This document shows positions 1-7,988 of a stretch of DNA of 64,000 nucleotides, piece by piece. Below the pieces are notes generated by a model. That model did no database searches. It was not told the DNA's origin and saw only the letters and a list, made by a program, of their open reading frames with translations. Positions within the stretch are counted from its first letter, which is position 1, and each line of letters opens with the position of its first letter. The position numbers were made by a program, and so were the translations under genes. This DNA is from Sphingomonas endophytica (GTDB lineage Bacteria; Pseudomonadota; Alphaproteobacteria; Sphingomonadales; Sphingomonadaceae), in assembly GCF_014199415.1 (NCBI RefSeq), contig NZ_JACIJN010000002.1, positions 310,001 to 374,000 of the forward strand. The letters are read 5' to 3'.

Positions 1-1236
1 CATCGCCGCGATCAGCGCCTCGGTGCTCGCCTGCAGCGCGCTGATCGTCGCGGCGAGCTGCCGGCTGCGCTCGGTGCCGTCGGCATGGAGCGTGTCGAAG
101 CGCGTCGCCGCCTGGTCGATCGCATCGTCGAGCGTGCTGAACAGCATCTCGCCCGCGCCGCGCTGCGCATCCAGCCGCGCCGCGATCCGCTCGATCACCA
201 CCTCGACCAGTGCGATCCGTTCGCTGAGCGCCTCGGCGCTGCCGCGCGCGGCATGATCGAGCGCCTGCTGGCTGGCGGTGACCATCGCCAGCATCGCCTC
301 GCCCTGCGCCACGATCCCCTTGCGCGATTCGTCGATCGCGACCGCGGTGCGTTCGAGCAAGGCATCGACCGCGACCGCGGCATCGGAGGTGACGCCTTCG
401 AGCCGCAGCCCGGCGGTGGCGCTGGTCGCCTCCATCCGCTGCATGTAAGCGGCGAGCTTCTCAGCGGCGCCGCCGGCGACGCTCTCGGCCTCGCGCCCGC
501 GCGCGGCAAGCGTGGCGACCTGCGCGTCGAGCGCGGCGCTATGTTCGTAGGCGACCAGCCCGGCCTGATCGATCGTCGCGGCGAGCGTCCGGGTCTCGTC
601 GGTGGCGCGCGGCAGCGCGGCGAGCAAGGCGTCGAGCTGTTCGGCGGCGTGGCCGGTCGCGTTCGAAAGCGCGCGCGCATGCGCGTCGGCGCGCGCGATC
701 TCGGTCGACAGATCCTGACCGATCGCGGTCAGCCGCGCAGTCGCCGCATCGCCGAGCGCGGTGAGCAGCCGCACCTGTTCGGCGAGCGCGGTACGGCGCT
801 CCTCAATCTCGTCGCCCAGCGCCGCGACCGCGCCCTCCAGCGCAAGCGATTCGCTCCGCATCGCGCGTGCGGTCGCGCCGAAGCGGCGCGCCTCGGCATC
901 GCTGGTGCGCAGCGCCAGCAGCCAGATGATCCCGGCCAGCGTCGGCACCGTCGCGGCGGCGGCGCCGAATTGCGCCAGCTCCAGCGGCGACATCGTCGCC
1001 ATCGCGCCGCGGGCGACCCACGAAAGCGCCGCGACCCAGATCGCGGCAACCGTCACCGCGATCCAGCCCAGCACGGTGCGACGACGCAGCGGCCGAGCGG
1101 CGCTCTCGTCGTCGGAGAAGACGGGATCGGTCACGTATTCTTGCGGCTCCGCAGACGGCGTCAGGACGAGTTGCTCTGCCGGCGTCGCGGCGCCAGCCGG
1201 TCGAATGTCGAAAATGGAAGACGGCCCCCCGTTCAT
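1..1236 (-). CDS. Membrane-anchored coiled-coil protein, C-terminus cut by the window edge
   Basis: The reading frame runs from an ATG at 1236 to base 1 with no stop, giving 412 visible residues. An in-frame stop lies 21 nt upstream, so this is the first possible ATG. Residues 1-50 are soluble. Hydrophobic segments lie at about 55-75 and 90-109. Everything after residue 110 is Ala/Glu/Arg/Leu-rich heptad-like sequence without Cys or catalytic motifs, which suggests a long periplasmic or cytoplasmic coiled coil anchored by two helices. It is transcribed divergently from the gene at 1362. No family is recognised with confidence; chemoreceptor-like or Smc-like rods are alternatives, but I see no HAMP or signalling hairpin motif. 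The function is unknown. Confidence 0.7.
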   Translation of the reverse strand, partial: MNGGPSSIFDIRPAGAATPAEQLVLTPSAEPQEYVTDPVFSDDESAARPLRRRTVLGWIAVTVAAIWVAALSWVARGAMATMSPLELAQFGAAAATVPTLAGIIWLLALRTSDAEARRFGATARAMRSESLALEGAVAALGDEIEERRTALAEQVRLLTALGDAATARLTAIGQDLSTEIARADAHARALSNATGHAAEQLDALLAALPRATDETRTLAATIDQAGLVAYEHSAALDAQVATLAARGREAESVAGGAAEKLAAYMQRMEATSATAGLRLEGVTSDAAVAVDALLERTAVAIDESRKGIVAQGEAMLAMVTASQQALDHAARGSAEALSERIALVEVVIERIAARLDAQRGAGEMLFSTLDDAIDQAATRFDTLHADGTERSRQLAATISALQASTEALIAAM

Positions 1237-1361
1237 CGCATGGGTGTAACACGTTTACCGTCCGCGGGAACCCGTTTCAGGTGACGTCCGTCGCTCGGTT
1301 CGGCGCAAGCGGCGGTCGTGTCGGGGATTGTTGCCAGCGGTTCATCGCCCCCCTAACAGCC

Positions 1362-2540
1362 ATGACCATGCTGGCTGGCCTGTTATTCGCGACCCATGAA
1401 GCGGAGGATCGCTCCGGGATGCTCGCGGCCACGCTGCCGTTCGCAGCGGCGACACTGATCGAGTATCAGGCGCGGTTGCTGGTGGCATGCGACGCGGCGC
1501 AGATCGTCGTCGTGGTCTCGCGGCTTACCCCCGAGCTGATCGGGGCGCTCGCGCGGATCGGGCGGCGCGGGGTGGCGGTGGACACGGTCCGCAGCGCCGC
1601 CGACGCGCTGGCGAAACTGCACCCGCTGGCGCGCGTCGTGATGATCGCCGACGGGCTGGTCACGACCGAGGATGTCGTCAGCCGGATGGCGGGCGAGGCG
1701 GGCGACGCGTTGCTCGTGGTGCCGGGTACGCAGGCTGGGACCACGTTCGAGCGCGTCGGCGGCGGGGCGGCCTGGGCGGGGGTGGCGCGGATCGACGCCG
1801 GTCGCGTCGCGGATGCCGCACGGCTGCCCGAGGATTACGACCTGCAATCGACCCTGCTCCACGCCGCCGAACAGGCCGGCGCACGCTACGTGACGCTGCG
1901 GCTCGACAATATGGCGATGGGGCACGGCATCGAACGCCGCGCGGTGGCGCTGGAGGAACGCGGGCGCGCGGTGCTGTCGGCGTCGATGGCGGTGCGGCCG
2001 AGCTGGTTCGAGCGGCTGGTGCTGCGGCCGCTCGCGCGGATGGCGATCCCGTGGATCGCGCGGCACGGCATCGGCACCGAGGCGTGCAGCGCCGCGGCGG
2101 GAGCGGCGATGCTCGCCGGGCTGGTGACGGTCGGGGCGGGGTTCACCGGGGTCGGGCTGGCGCTGGTGCTGGCCAGCGTGCTCGCCGCGGAACTGGCCGG
2201 GGCGCTCGCGCTGTTCCGCGACGAGCCGGGCCTGCTGCGCGCGGGCCGGATCGCGATCCTCGTCGCGCCGGCACTGGTGTTGCTGCTGCTCGCGCATGTC
2301 GTCGATACCGCGGCGGCGACGACCACCGCGCGTTTGCTCGCGGTGCTCGGGCTGGTCGCCGGCGGGGTGGGCGAACGCGCGGCGAGCGCCGGGGGACGTC
2401 AGCCGTGGTGGGGCGTCGCCCCTGCCTATCTCGCTGTGCTCACGCTGTTCGCGCTGCTCGGTTATCCGACGATCGGCATCGCGGTCGTGGCCATCTACGC
2501 CGTCGCGACGCTGATCGCGGCGGTGGAGCGGCTTCGCTAG
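1362..2540 (+). CDS. Degenerate nucleotidyltransferase-like protein with C-terminal membrane domain
   Basis: This protein has 392 residues from the ATG at 1362; a GTG at 1281 is possible but reaches into the divergent promoter region. Residues 1-190 follow the layout of MobA-like NTP transferases (beta-strand, LPFAAATLIEYQ near 25, VVVV near 50), but the glycine-rich GxGTR nucleotide loop is absent. From about residue 205 the sequence resembles the entry of CDP-alcohol phosphatidyltransferases (RPSWFERLVLRPLARM), followed by roughly five hydrophobic segments, but the family's DG-AR-G-D-D motif is missing. The architecture therefore recalls inositol-phosphate cytidylyltransferase/phospholipid synthase fusions with both active sites lost. 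Assignment is by pattern only; an unrelated membrane protein remains possible. Confidence 0.6.
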   Translation: MTMLAGLLFATHEAEDRSGMLAATLPFAAATLIEYQARLLVACDAAQIVVVVSRLTPELIGALARIGRRGVAVDTVRSAADALAKLHPLARVVMIADGLVTTEDVVSRMAGEAGDALLVVPGTQAGTTFERVGGGAAWAGVARIDAGRVADAARLPEDYDLQSTLLHAAEQAGARYVTLRLDNMAMGHGIERRAVALEERGRAVLSASMAVRPSWFERLVLRPLARMAIPWIARHGIGTEACSAAAGAAMLAGLVTVGAGFTGVGLALVLASVLAAELAGALALFRDEPGLLRAGRIAILVAPALVLLLLAHVVDTAAATTTARLLAVLGLVAGGVGERAASAGGRQPWWGVAPAYLAVLTLFALLGYPTIGIAVVAIYAVATLIAAVERLR

Positions 2541-2542
2541 AC

Positions 2543-2558
2543 TTAGCCGTGCTTTAAC
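2543..2558 (+). promoter_or_regulatory. CtrA-like binding site upstream of the DUF2336/histidine kinase pair
   Basis: TTAG, seven bases, then TTAAC matches the alphaproteobacterial CtrA box TTAA-N7-TTAAC with one mismatch. It ends 23 nt before the ATG at 2582, between the tail of the upstream gene and this start. The identification is by consensus only; one site in GC-rich DNA is suggestive rather than proof. Confidence 0.4.
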
Positions 2559-2581
2559 GAACGCACGGTAAGGCGGGGGGC

Positions 2582-3682
2582 ATGTCGGCCTCCTCTCCTC
2601 ATGCCAGTGTCATGGGCGATCCCGCGCGGCTCGTATCCTATGCCGCCGACGCCGAACGGGCAGCGGAGCAGCGCATGGCCGTGGCCGTCGAGGATATTTT
2701 CCTCTCGCAACCCGGGCGGTTGGACGACCGCACCCGCGCCGCCACGCTGCGGCTCGCAGAGGCGACGATCGGCGCGACCGAGCAACAGGTATCGGGTGAT
2801 GCGGCGCGTGCGCTGATGGCGGTGGGCCGCCGGGAGGCGGCGGCGGTGCTGGGCTCGAACCGCTCGCTGGCATGGCCGCGGCTGCTCGACGCGGGATTGA
2901 TGCGCGATGCCGAACTGATCGGCGCGCTGATCGCGCAGGCGCGGGTGGATCTGCTCGACGAGTCGCTTGCGGCGTTGCGCGCGCCCGATGCGGGTATGAC
3001 GATCGTGACGATGCTGATCGAGCATGGCGACACCGCGCAGCGCGCGGCGGCGAGCGATTATCTGCTCGCCGACGGGATGCGGCGGGTCGGGGCCGAGGGG
3101 CGTCGCGCAATCCTGCCGGCGGCGGTGCAGGCACGGATCGTCTGGTGGGTGGCCGCGGCATTGCGCGAGCGGCTGGGCGGCGACGGCGGCGTCGAAGCGG
3201 ATGCCGCGCTGTGCGAGGCGGCGCAGCATCGCATCGCGCGCGCCGGCGAGGGGCAGATCCGCGAGGCCGCGGCGCGGCTGGTACGGGCAATGGCACCGTC
3301 CGAGGGCAATCGTGGCACGTTGATGGTCCGTGCGCTGGAAAGCGCGCGCACCCCGTTGTTCGCGGCGTTGCTCGCCGAGGCGATCGGGGTCGACGCGGAC
3401 GCTGCGCTGTCGCTGGTGCTCGATTCGGCCAGCGACCGGCTGTGGCTGGCGCTGCGCGCGGCGGGGCTCAATCGCGATGCGATCGCGCGCGCGGGCTTCC
3501 TGCTGTCCGAAGCGGATCGCGAGCGCGACCTGACGATGCTGATCGAAGTGCTCGACCCACTCGGCGCGCTCGCTCCCGACGCGGCGGCAGAGGCGATCGC
3601 GACGCTGCGGCTGCCCGGCGACTTCCGCGCCGCGGTCCGCGCGCTCGCCCGCCGCGCGCCCGTGAAGCGCACGGGCGCGTGA
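2582..3682 (+). CDS. DUF2336-like helical protein
   Basis: This is a 366-residue, almost wholly alpha-helical protein rich in Ala, Arg, Leu and Glu, with no signal peptide or membrane segment. Helical-repeat stretches such as LLDAGLMRDAELIGALIAQA resemble DUF2336 proteins of alphaproteobacteria, whose biochemical role is not established. A purine-rich stretch (aaggcgggggg) precedes the ATG at 2582; a second ATG at 2612 is possible. Its TGA overlaps the GTG start of the histidine kinase at 3679, so the two are translationally coupled. The CtrA-like box upstream hints at cell-cycle-linked expression. The family call is moderate and a signalling-partner role is inferred from the coupling. Confidence 0.65.
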   Translation: MSASSPHASVMGDPARLVSYAADAERAAEQRMAVAVEDIFLSQPGRLDDRTRAATLRLAEATIGATEQQVSGDAARALMAVGRREAAAVLGSNRSLAWPRLLDAGLMRDAELIGALIAQARVDLLDESLAALRAPDAGMTIVTMLIEHGDTAQRAAASDYLLADGMRRVGAEGRRAILPAAVQARIVWWVAAALRERLGGDGGVEADAALCEAAQHRIARAGEGQIREAAARLVRAMAPSEGNRGTLMVRALESARTPLFAALLAEAIGVDADAALSLVLDSASDRLWLALRAAGLNRDAIARAGFLLSEADRERDLTMLIEVLDPLGALAPDAAAEAIATLRLPGDFRAAVRALARRAPVKRTGA

Positions 3683-5040
3683 CGCGCGGGTCGTTCCATG
3701 CGTTGCTCGACGCGGACGACCGCGTGCTGAGCGGTGACGCGCGTTTCGCCGAACTCAACGACCGCGCCGGCGGGCAGACCGGCGGGGGGCTGGCGCTCGC
3801 GGCGGTCGCGGCGCTGGTCCGGATCGCGCGCGGGCTGCGTGTCCCGGTCGCGCGGATGATCGTGATCGGCGACGAGGATAGCGACGGCGACTGGCATGTC
3901 CGGGCGGTGCCCGGCGACGACGCAACCGTCGCACTCGCCGCCACGCTGCTGCGCGAGCGGCCCGGTGCGATGCTGGCCGCAGGGACGATCGCTGTCGCCG
4001 AGCCGCCCGCCGACGCGGCCTGGTCGTGGGAGGTCGACGCCGGGCTGCGCGTCATCCGGATCGATACCGCGGCGATCGCGCGGCACGGCATCGATCCGGT
4101 CGCGGTGCTCGGACAGCCGCTGACCGCCTTGTTCGTGCTGGAGGCGCGCAGCGATGGCGCGATGCCGTTGCTCGAGGCGATGTCAAACGTGCGCGACTTC
4201 GCCGGGCAGGCCGCGGTGGTGCGTGCCAGCGGCGCGCGCGTCGCGCTGGCCGGGCGGGTGCGCCATGATGCCGCGGGCGGCTTCGCGGGGTTCGTGGGCG
4301 GCGTTTACACCGGGGTCGCCGCCGGGGTGCGCGACGGGCTGACCGGCGCGTTCAATTCGCGGCTGCACCGCGTGCTGCGTGCGCCGCTCGACACGATCAT
4401 CACCCAGGCCGAAAGCATCAGCGGCGCGGGCGAGGGCGGCCTCGAAGCGCATTATCGCGACTATGCTGCCGATATCGCCAGCGCCGGGCGGCACCTGCTC
4501 GGGCTGGTCGACGATCTGGTCGACATGGAGGCGATCGAGCGCGGCGATCTGGCGGTGGCGCACGACCGGGTCGAGCTGGCTGCGGTCGCGCGGGAGGGGA
4601 CCGCACTGCTCGCGGCGCGCGCAGCCGAGCGGGGCGTGACGATCGCGCCGCTGGCCGGCGACGCGGCCGTGACGGCGATCGGCGACTATCGTCGCACGTT
4701 GCAGATCGTCGTCAATCTGCTCGGCAACGCCGTGGAATATTCACCGGCCGGCGGGGTGGTACGGCTGCGCGCCCGGCAGCGCGACGGTCAGGTGCGGCTG
4801 CAGGTCTGCGATCAGGGACGCGGGATCGCGATCCACGAACAGGCGCGGATCTTCGAGAAGTTCGTGCGCGGCGACGACAGCGTGCCGGGCGGCAGCGGGC
4901 TGGGACTTTATATCGCGCGGCGACTGGCGCAGGCGATGAGCGGCACGCTGACCGTCGAGAGCGAGATCGGGCAGGGCGCCTGCTTCACCCTGGCGCTGCC
5001 GGCTGCGTCAGCGCAGGCGGCGGGCGAGCAGGACCAGTAG
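3679..5040 (+). CDS. Sensor histidine kinase lacking the canonical phosphoacceptor His
   Basis: This is a 453-residue cytoplasmic kinase starting at a GTG that overlaps the previous stop codon; there is no membrane segment. Residues 1-220 are a sensor region, possibly PAS-like. The dimerisation helix has LHRVLRAPLDTII at 229-241. Aligned with HELRTPL, the phosphoacceptor position is Arg231, with a His one residue earlier (His230). The ATPase domain is intact: N-box NLLGNAVEYSP, G1 DQGRGIA, F-box IFEKFVRG and G2 GSGLGLYIAR. ATP binding is therefore likely, while autophosphorylation is doubtful, as in DivL-type atypical kinases. No response regulator is adjacent. The last 33 nt overlap the convergent gene at 5008. 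Confidence 0.85.
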   Translation: MTRGSFHALLDADDRVLSGDARFAELNDRAGGQTGGGLALAAVAALVRIARGLRVPVARMIVIGDEDSDGDWHVRAVPGDDATVALAATLLRERPGAMLAAGTIAVAEPPADAAWSWEVDAGLRVIRIDTAAIARHGIDPVAVLGQPLTALFVLEARSDGAMPLLEAMSNVRDFAGQAAVVRASGARVALAGRVRHDAAGGFAGFVGGVYTGVAAGVRDGLTGAFNSRLHRVLRAPLDTIITQAESISGAGEGGLEAHYRDYAADIASAGRHLLGLVDDLVDMEAIERGDLAVAHDRVELAAVAREGTALLAARAAERGVTIAPLAGDAAVTAIGDYRRTLQIVVNLLGNAVEYSPAGGVVRLRARQRDGQVRLQVCDQGRGIAIHEQARIFEKFVRGDDSVPGGSGLGLYIARRLAQAMSGTLTVESEIGQGACFTLALPAASAQAAGEQDQ

Positions 5041-5208
5041 CAAGCCGAAGATCGCCAGGCCGCTGCCGTAATCGGCCCAGATGCCGCGCCCCAGCATGAA
5101 GCTGGAGCGCGGCCAGTTCACATAGCCCAGCCCCTGCGCGATCCATAACGCGCCCATCAGCGTGCAGAGCACGCCGACGACCGTCAGAAGCGGGCGGAGC
5201 CGGAACAT
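5008..5208 (-). CDS. Small two-helix membrane protein
   Basis: This 66-residue protein has a hydrophobic N-terminal segment (about 6-24) and a second at about 47-63, with a short polar loop containing YVNWPRSS between them and an Arg-rich tail (RRLR) that suggests a cytoplasmic C-terminus. It begins 6 nt after the gltA stop on the same strand, so it probably shares the gltA transcript. Its 3' end overlaps the convergent histidine kinase gene by 33 nt. The function is unknown. The hydrophobic pattern and close spacing support a real gene. Confidence 0.65.
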   Translation of the reverse strand: MFRLRPLLTVVGVLCTLMGALWIAQGLGYVNWPRSSFMLGRGIWADYGSGLAIFGLLLVLLARRLR

Positions 5209-5214
5209 GCGGGT

Positions 5215-6498
5215 TTAGCGCTGCCCGACCGGGATGTAGGAACGCTGCGTCGGGCCGGTGTAGAGCTGACGCGGGCGGCCGATCTTCTGGTCGGGATCGG
5301 TGATCATCTCGTTCCACTGCGCCACCCAGCCGACGGTGCGCGCCAGCGCGAACAGCACGGTGAACATGCTGGTCGGGAAGCCGATCGCCGACAGGATCAC
5401 GCCCGAATAGAAATCGACGTTCGGGAACAGCTTCTTCTCGACGAAATACGGGTCGTTGAGCGCGATCTCCTCCAGCCGAAGCGCAGTCTCGAACAGCGGG
5501 TCCTGCACGTTGAGCGCCTCGAACACCTCGCGCACCGTCTTCTGCATGACCGTCGCGCGCGGATCGTAGTTCTTGTAGACGCGGTGGCCGAAGCCCATCA
5601 GGCGGAACGGATCGTTCTTGTCCTTCGCGCGCGCGATGAACTCGGGGATGCGCTCGGGGGTGCCGATCTCGTGCAGCATGTTGAGCGCCGCCTCGTTCGC
5701 GCCGCCGTGCGCCGGGCCCCACAGGCAGGCGATGCCCGCCGCGATGCACGCGAACGGGTTTGCGCCCGACGAGCCGGCGAGGCGAACGGTCGAGGTCGAG
5801 GCGTTCTGTTCGTGATCGGCGTGAAGGATGAAGATCCGGTCCATTGCCTTTTCAACCGCCGGATTGACCACATAGGGCTCGGCCGGGACGCCGAAGGTCA
5901 TGCGCAGGAAATTGCCGGTGTAGGACAGCGAATTGTCCGGATACAGGAACGGCTGCCCGACGCTGTACTTGTACGCCATCGCCGCGATCGTCGGCATCTT
6001 GGCGATCAGCCGATGCGACGCGATCATCCGCTGCTGCGGATCGTGGATGTCAGTCGAATCGTGGTAGAAGGCCGACAGCGCGCCGACGACGCCGCACATG
6101 ATCGCCATCGGGTGCGCATCGCGACGGAAGCCGCGGAAGAATTGCGCGAGCTGCTCGTGGACCATGGTGTGACGGGTGATCGTGCGCGAGAACGAGTCCA
6201 GCTCGCCCTGATCGGGCAGCTCGCCGTTGAGCAGCAGGTAGCAGACTTCCATGAAGCTCGACTGTTCGGCCAGCTCGCCGATCGGGTAGCCGCGGTGGAG
6301 CAGGACGCCCTCGTCGCCGTCGATATAGGTCAGCTTCGACTGGCACGACGCCGTCGAGGTGAAGCCCGGATCGTAGGTGAAGGCGCCGGTCTGCGCGTAC
6401 AGCTTGCGAATGTCGACCACGTCCGGGCCGACGGAGCCCGAAAGGACCGGATAGTCGAGCGCGTTGCCCGACAGCGTGACTTTTGCGGCTTCGGTCAT
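5215..6498 (-). CDS. gltA: Citrate synthase
   Basis: Citrate synthase condenses acetyl-CoA with oxaloacetate to open the TCA cycle in the cytoplasm. The 427-residue length fits the hexameric, NADH-sensitive type I bacterial family. Visible signatures are [14 protein letters not shown] (active-site His region, about 264), [15 protein letters not shown] (about 303-317, substrate-binding His and Arg) and NVDFYSGVI (catalytic Asp, about 360). The start follows an AGGAGAAG-type ribosome site. It lies 12 nt downstream of gltX on the same strand and is followed by a small membrane-protein gene. Confidence 0.97.
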   Translation of the reverse strand: MTEAAKVTLSGNALDYPVLSGSVGPDVVDIRKLYAQTGAFTYDPGFTSTASCQSKLTYIDGDEGVLLHRGYPIGELAEQSSFMEVCYLLLNGELPDQGELDSFSRTITRHTMVHEQLAQFFRGFRRDAHPMAIMCGVVGALSAFYHDSTDIHDPQQRMIASHRLIAKMPTIAAMAYKYSVGQPFLYPDNSLSYTGNFLRMTFGVPAEPYVVNPAVEKAMDRIFILHADHEQNASTSTVRLAGSSGANPFACIAAGIACLWGPAHGGANEAALNMLHEIGTPERIPEFIARAKDKNDPFRLMGFGHRVYKNYDPRATVMQKTVREVFEALNVQDPLFETALRLEEIALNDPYFVEKKLFPNVDFYSGVILSAIGFPTSMFTVLFALARTVGWVAQWNEMITDPDQKIGRPRQLYTGPTQRSYIPVGQR

Positions 6499-6510
6499 GA
6501 TCTTCTCCTG

Positions 6511-7959
6511 TCAGGCCCCTGTCGGGGTCATGTGGTCCGCGATGCGGGCCAGGCTTTCCGCGCGTCCTAGAAGGACGAGTACGTCGAAGATGCCCGGCGA
6601 TGTCTTGCGGCCGGTCAGCGCGACGCGGAGCGGCTGGGCGACCTGCCCGAGCTTGACGCCCGCGTCTTCGGCCACCGAACGCACCACCGCTTCGGTCGTC
6701 TCCGTATCCCAGTTGTGCACCGCGTCAAGCGCCGTGTGCAGGCGCGAGAGCAAGGCGGGCGCCTCGCCGGCGAGCAGCGGCTGCGCGGCTTCCTCGACCG
6801 AGAGCGGGCGCGCGGCGAAGAGGAAGCCACTCGCCTCGGTCAACTCGTTGAGATTGGCGGCGCGTGGCTTCAGCGCGGGCATCGCCGTGCGCAGGATCGA
6901 ACGACGGGTATCGTCGTGATCGAACCCCAGTCGCTCCGCGACGAGATCGGCGAGCCGAGCGTCGTCGGCGGCGCGGATGTAATGGCCGTTGAGGTTCTCG
7001 AGCTTCTTGAGGTCGAAGCGGCTCGGCGATTTGCCGACTCCGGAAAGGTCGAACCATGCGGTCGCCTCGTCGCGCGAGATGATCTCGGCATCGCCATGCC
7101 CCCAGCCGAGCCGGAGCAGGTAATTGTCGAGCGCCTCGGGGAGGATGCCCAGCTCGTCGCGATACGCCTCGATCCCGACCGCGCCGTGGCGCTTCGACAG
7201 CTTGGCGCCGTCGCTGCCGTGGATCAGCGGGATGTGTGCATAGACCGGATCGGGCCAGCCCCCTTCGATGGCGTCCATCGCGCGATAGATCGGCAACTGG
7301 CGGAAGGCGTTGTTGAGGTGATCGTCGCCACGGATGACGTGCGTCACCCCCATGTCGTGATCGTCGACCACCACCGCGAGCATATAGGTCGGCGTGCCGT
7401 CGGAGCGGAGCAGGACGAGATCGTCGAGCTCGGCGTTCTGGACGGTCACGCTGCCCTGAACGCGATCCTCGATCGTCACCGCGCCCTCGTTCGGCGCGCG
7501 CAGCCGGACGACATAGGGCTTGTCGGCGGGATAGTCGGTACGGTCGCGCCACGGCGAGCGGATGCGCAGCGGCTGCTTGGCGGCCTGCGCCGCGGCGCGC
7601 ATCGCGTCCAGCTCCTCCTGCGTCAGATAGCAGCGGTACGCATGACCGTGCGCGACCATCGTCTGCGCGACCGCGGCGTGGCGGTCGGCGCGGGCGAACT
7701 GATAGACCTCCTCGCCGTCCCAATCGAGCCCGAGCCAGCGCATCCCCGACAGGATCGCGTCGATCGCGGGCTGGGTCGAGCGCGCACGGTCGGTGTCCTC
7801 GATCCGCAGCCGGAACGTGCCGCCGTGATGGCGTGCATACAAGAGGTTGAACAGCGCGGTTCGCGCGCCGCCGATGTGAAGGAACCCCGTCGGCGACGGG
7901 GCGAAGCGGGTGACGACGGCGCGGCCGTCCGCGCTGGCGGTTTTGTCGGTTGCGCTCAA
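6511..7959 (-). CDS. gltX: Glutamate-tRNA ligase
   Basis: This class I aminoacyl-tRNA synthetase charges tRNA-Glu, and in many alphaproteobacteria also tRNA-Gln. The 482 residues include the HIGH-type motif [13 protein letters not shown] (about 21-33) and the KMSKS-type motif KLSKRHG near 253. The catalytic Rossmann domain is followed by the helical anticodon-binding part. It is divergent from comEC (29 nt between start codons) and precedes gltA with a 12-nt gap. Alphaproteobacteria often carry two GltX paralogues (GluRS and GluRS2); which one this is cannot be decided here. Confidence 0.95.
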   Translation of the reverse strand: MSATDKTASADGRAVVTRFAPSPTGFLHIGGARTALFNLLYARHHGGTFRLRIEDTDRARSTQPAIDAILSGMRWLGLDWDGEEVYQFARADRHAAVAQTMVAHGHAYRCYLTQEELDAMRAAAQAAKQPLRIRSPWRDRTDYPADKPYVVRLRAPNEGAVTIEDRVQGSVTVQNAELDDLVLLRSDGTPTYMLAVVVDDHDMGVTHVIRGDDHLNNAFRQLPIYRAMDAIEGGWPDPVYAHIPLIHGSDGAKLSKRHGAVGIEAYRDELGILPEALDNYLLRLGWGHGDAEIISRDEATAWFDLSGVGKSPSRFDLKKLENLNGHYIRAADDARLADLVAERLGFDHDDTRRSILRTAMPALKPRAANLNELTEASGFLFAARPLSVEEAAQPLLAGEAPALLSRLHTALDAVHNWDTETTEAVVRSVAEDAGVKLGQVAQPLRVALTGRKTSPGIFDVLVLLGRAESLARIADHMTPTGA

Positions 7960-7988
7960 GCGCGCTTGCTCCCAGGCTGGATAATCGG

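Noticed and set aside
85..1284. 399-codon rightward frame at the window start
   Set aside because: Arg/Gly/Asp-rich shadow of the leftward membrane coiled-coil gene, whose frame shows proper helices and heptads.
7950..7988. Upstream start for comEC at 7950
   Set aside because: It would overlap the divergent gltX start and adds 13 residues unlike the family; the ATG at 7989 is preferred.
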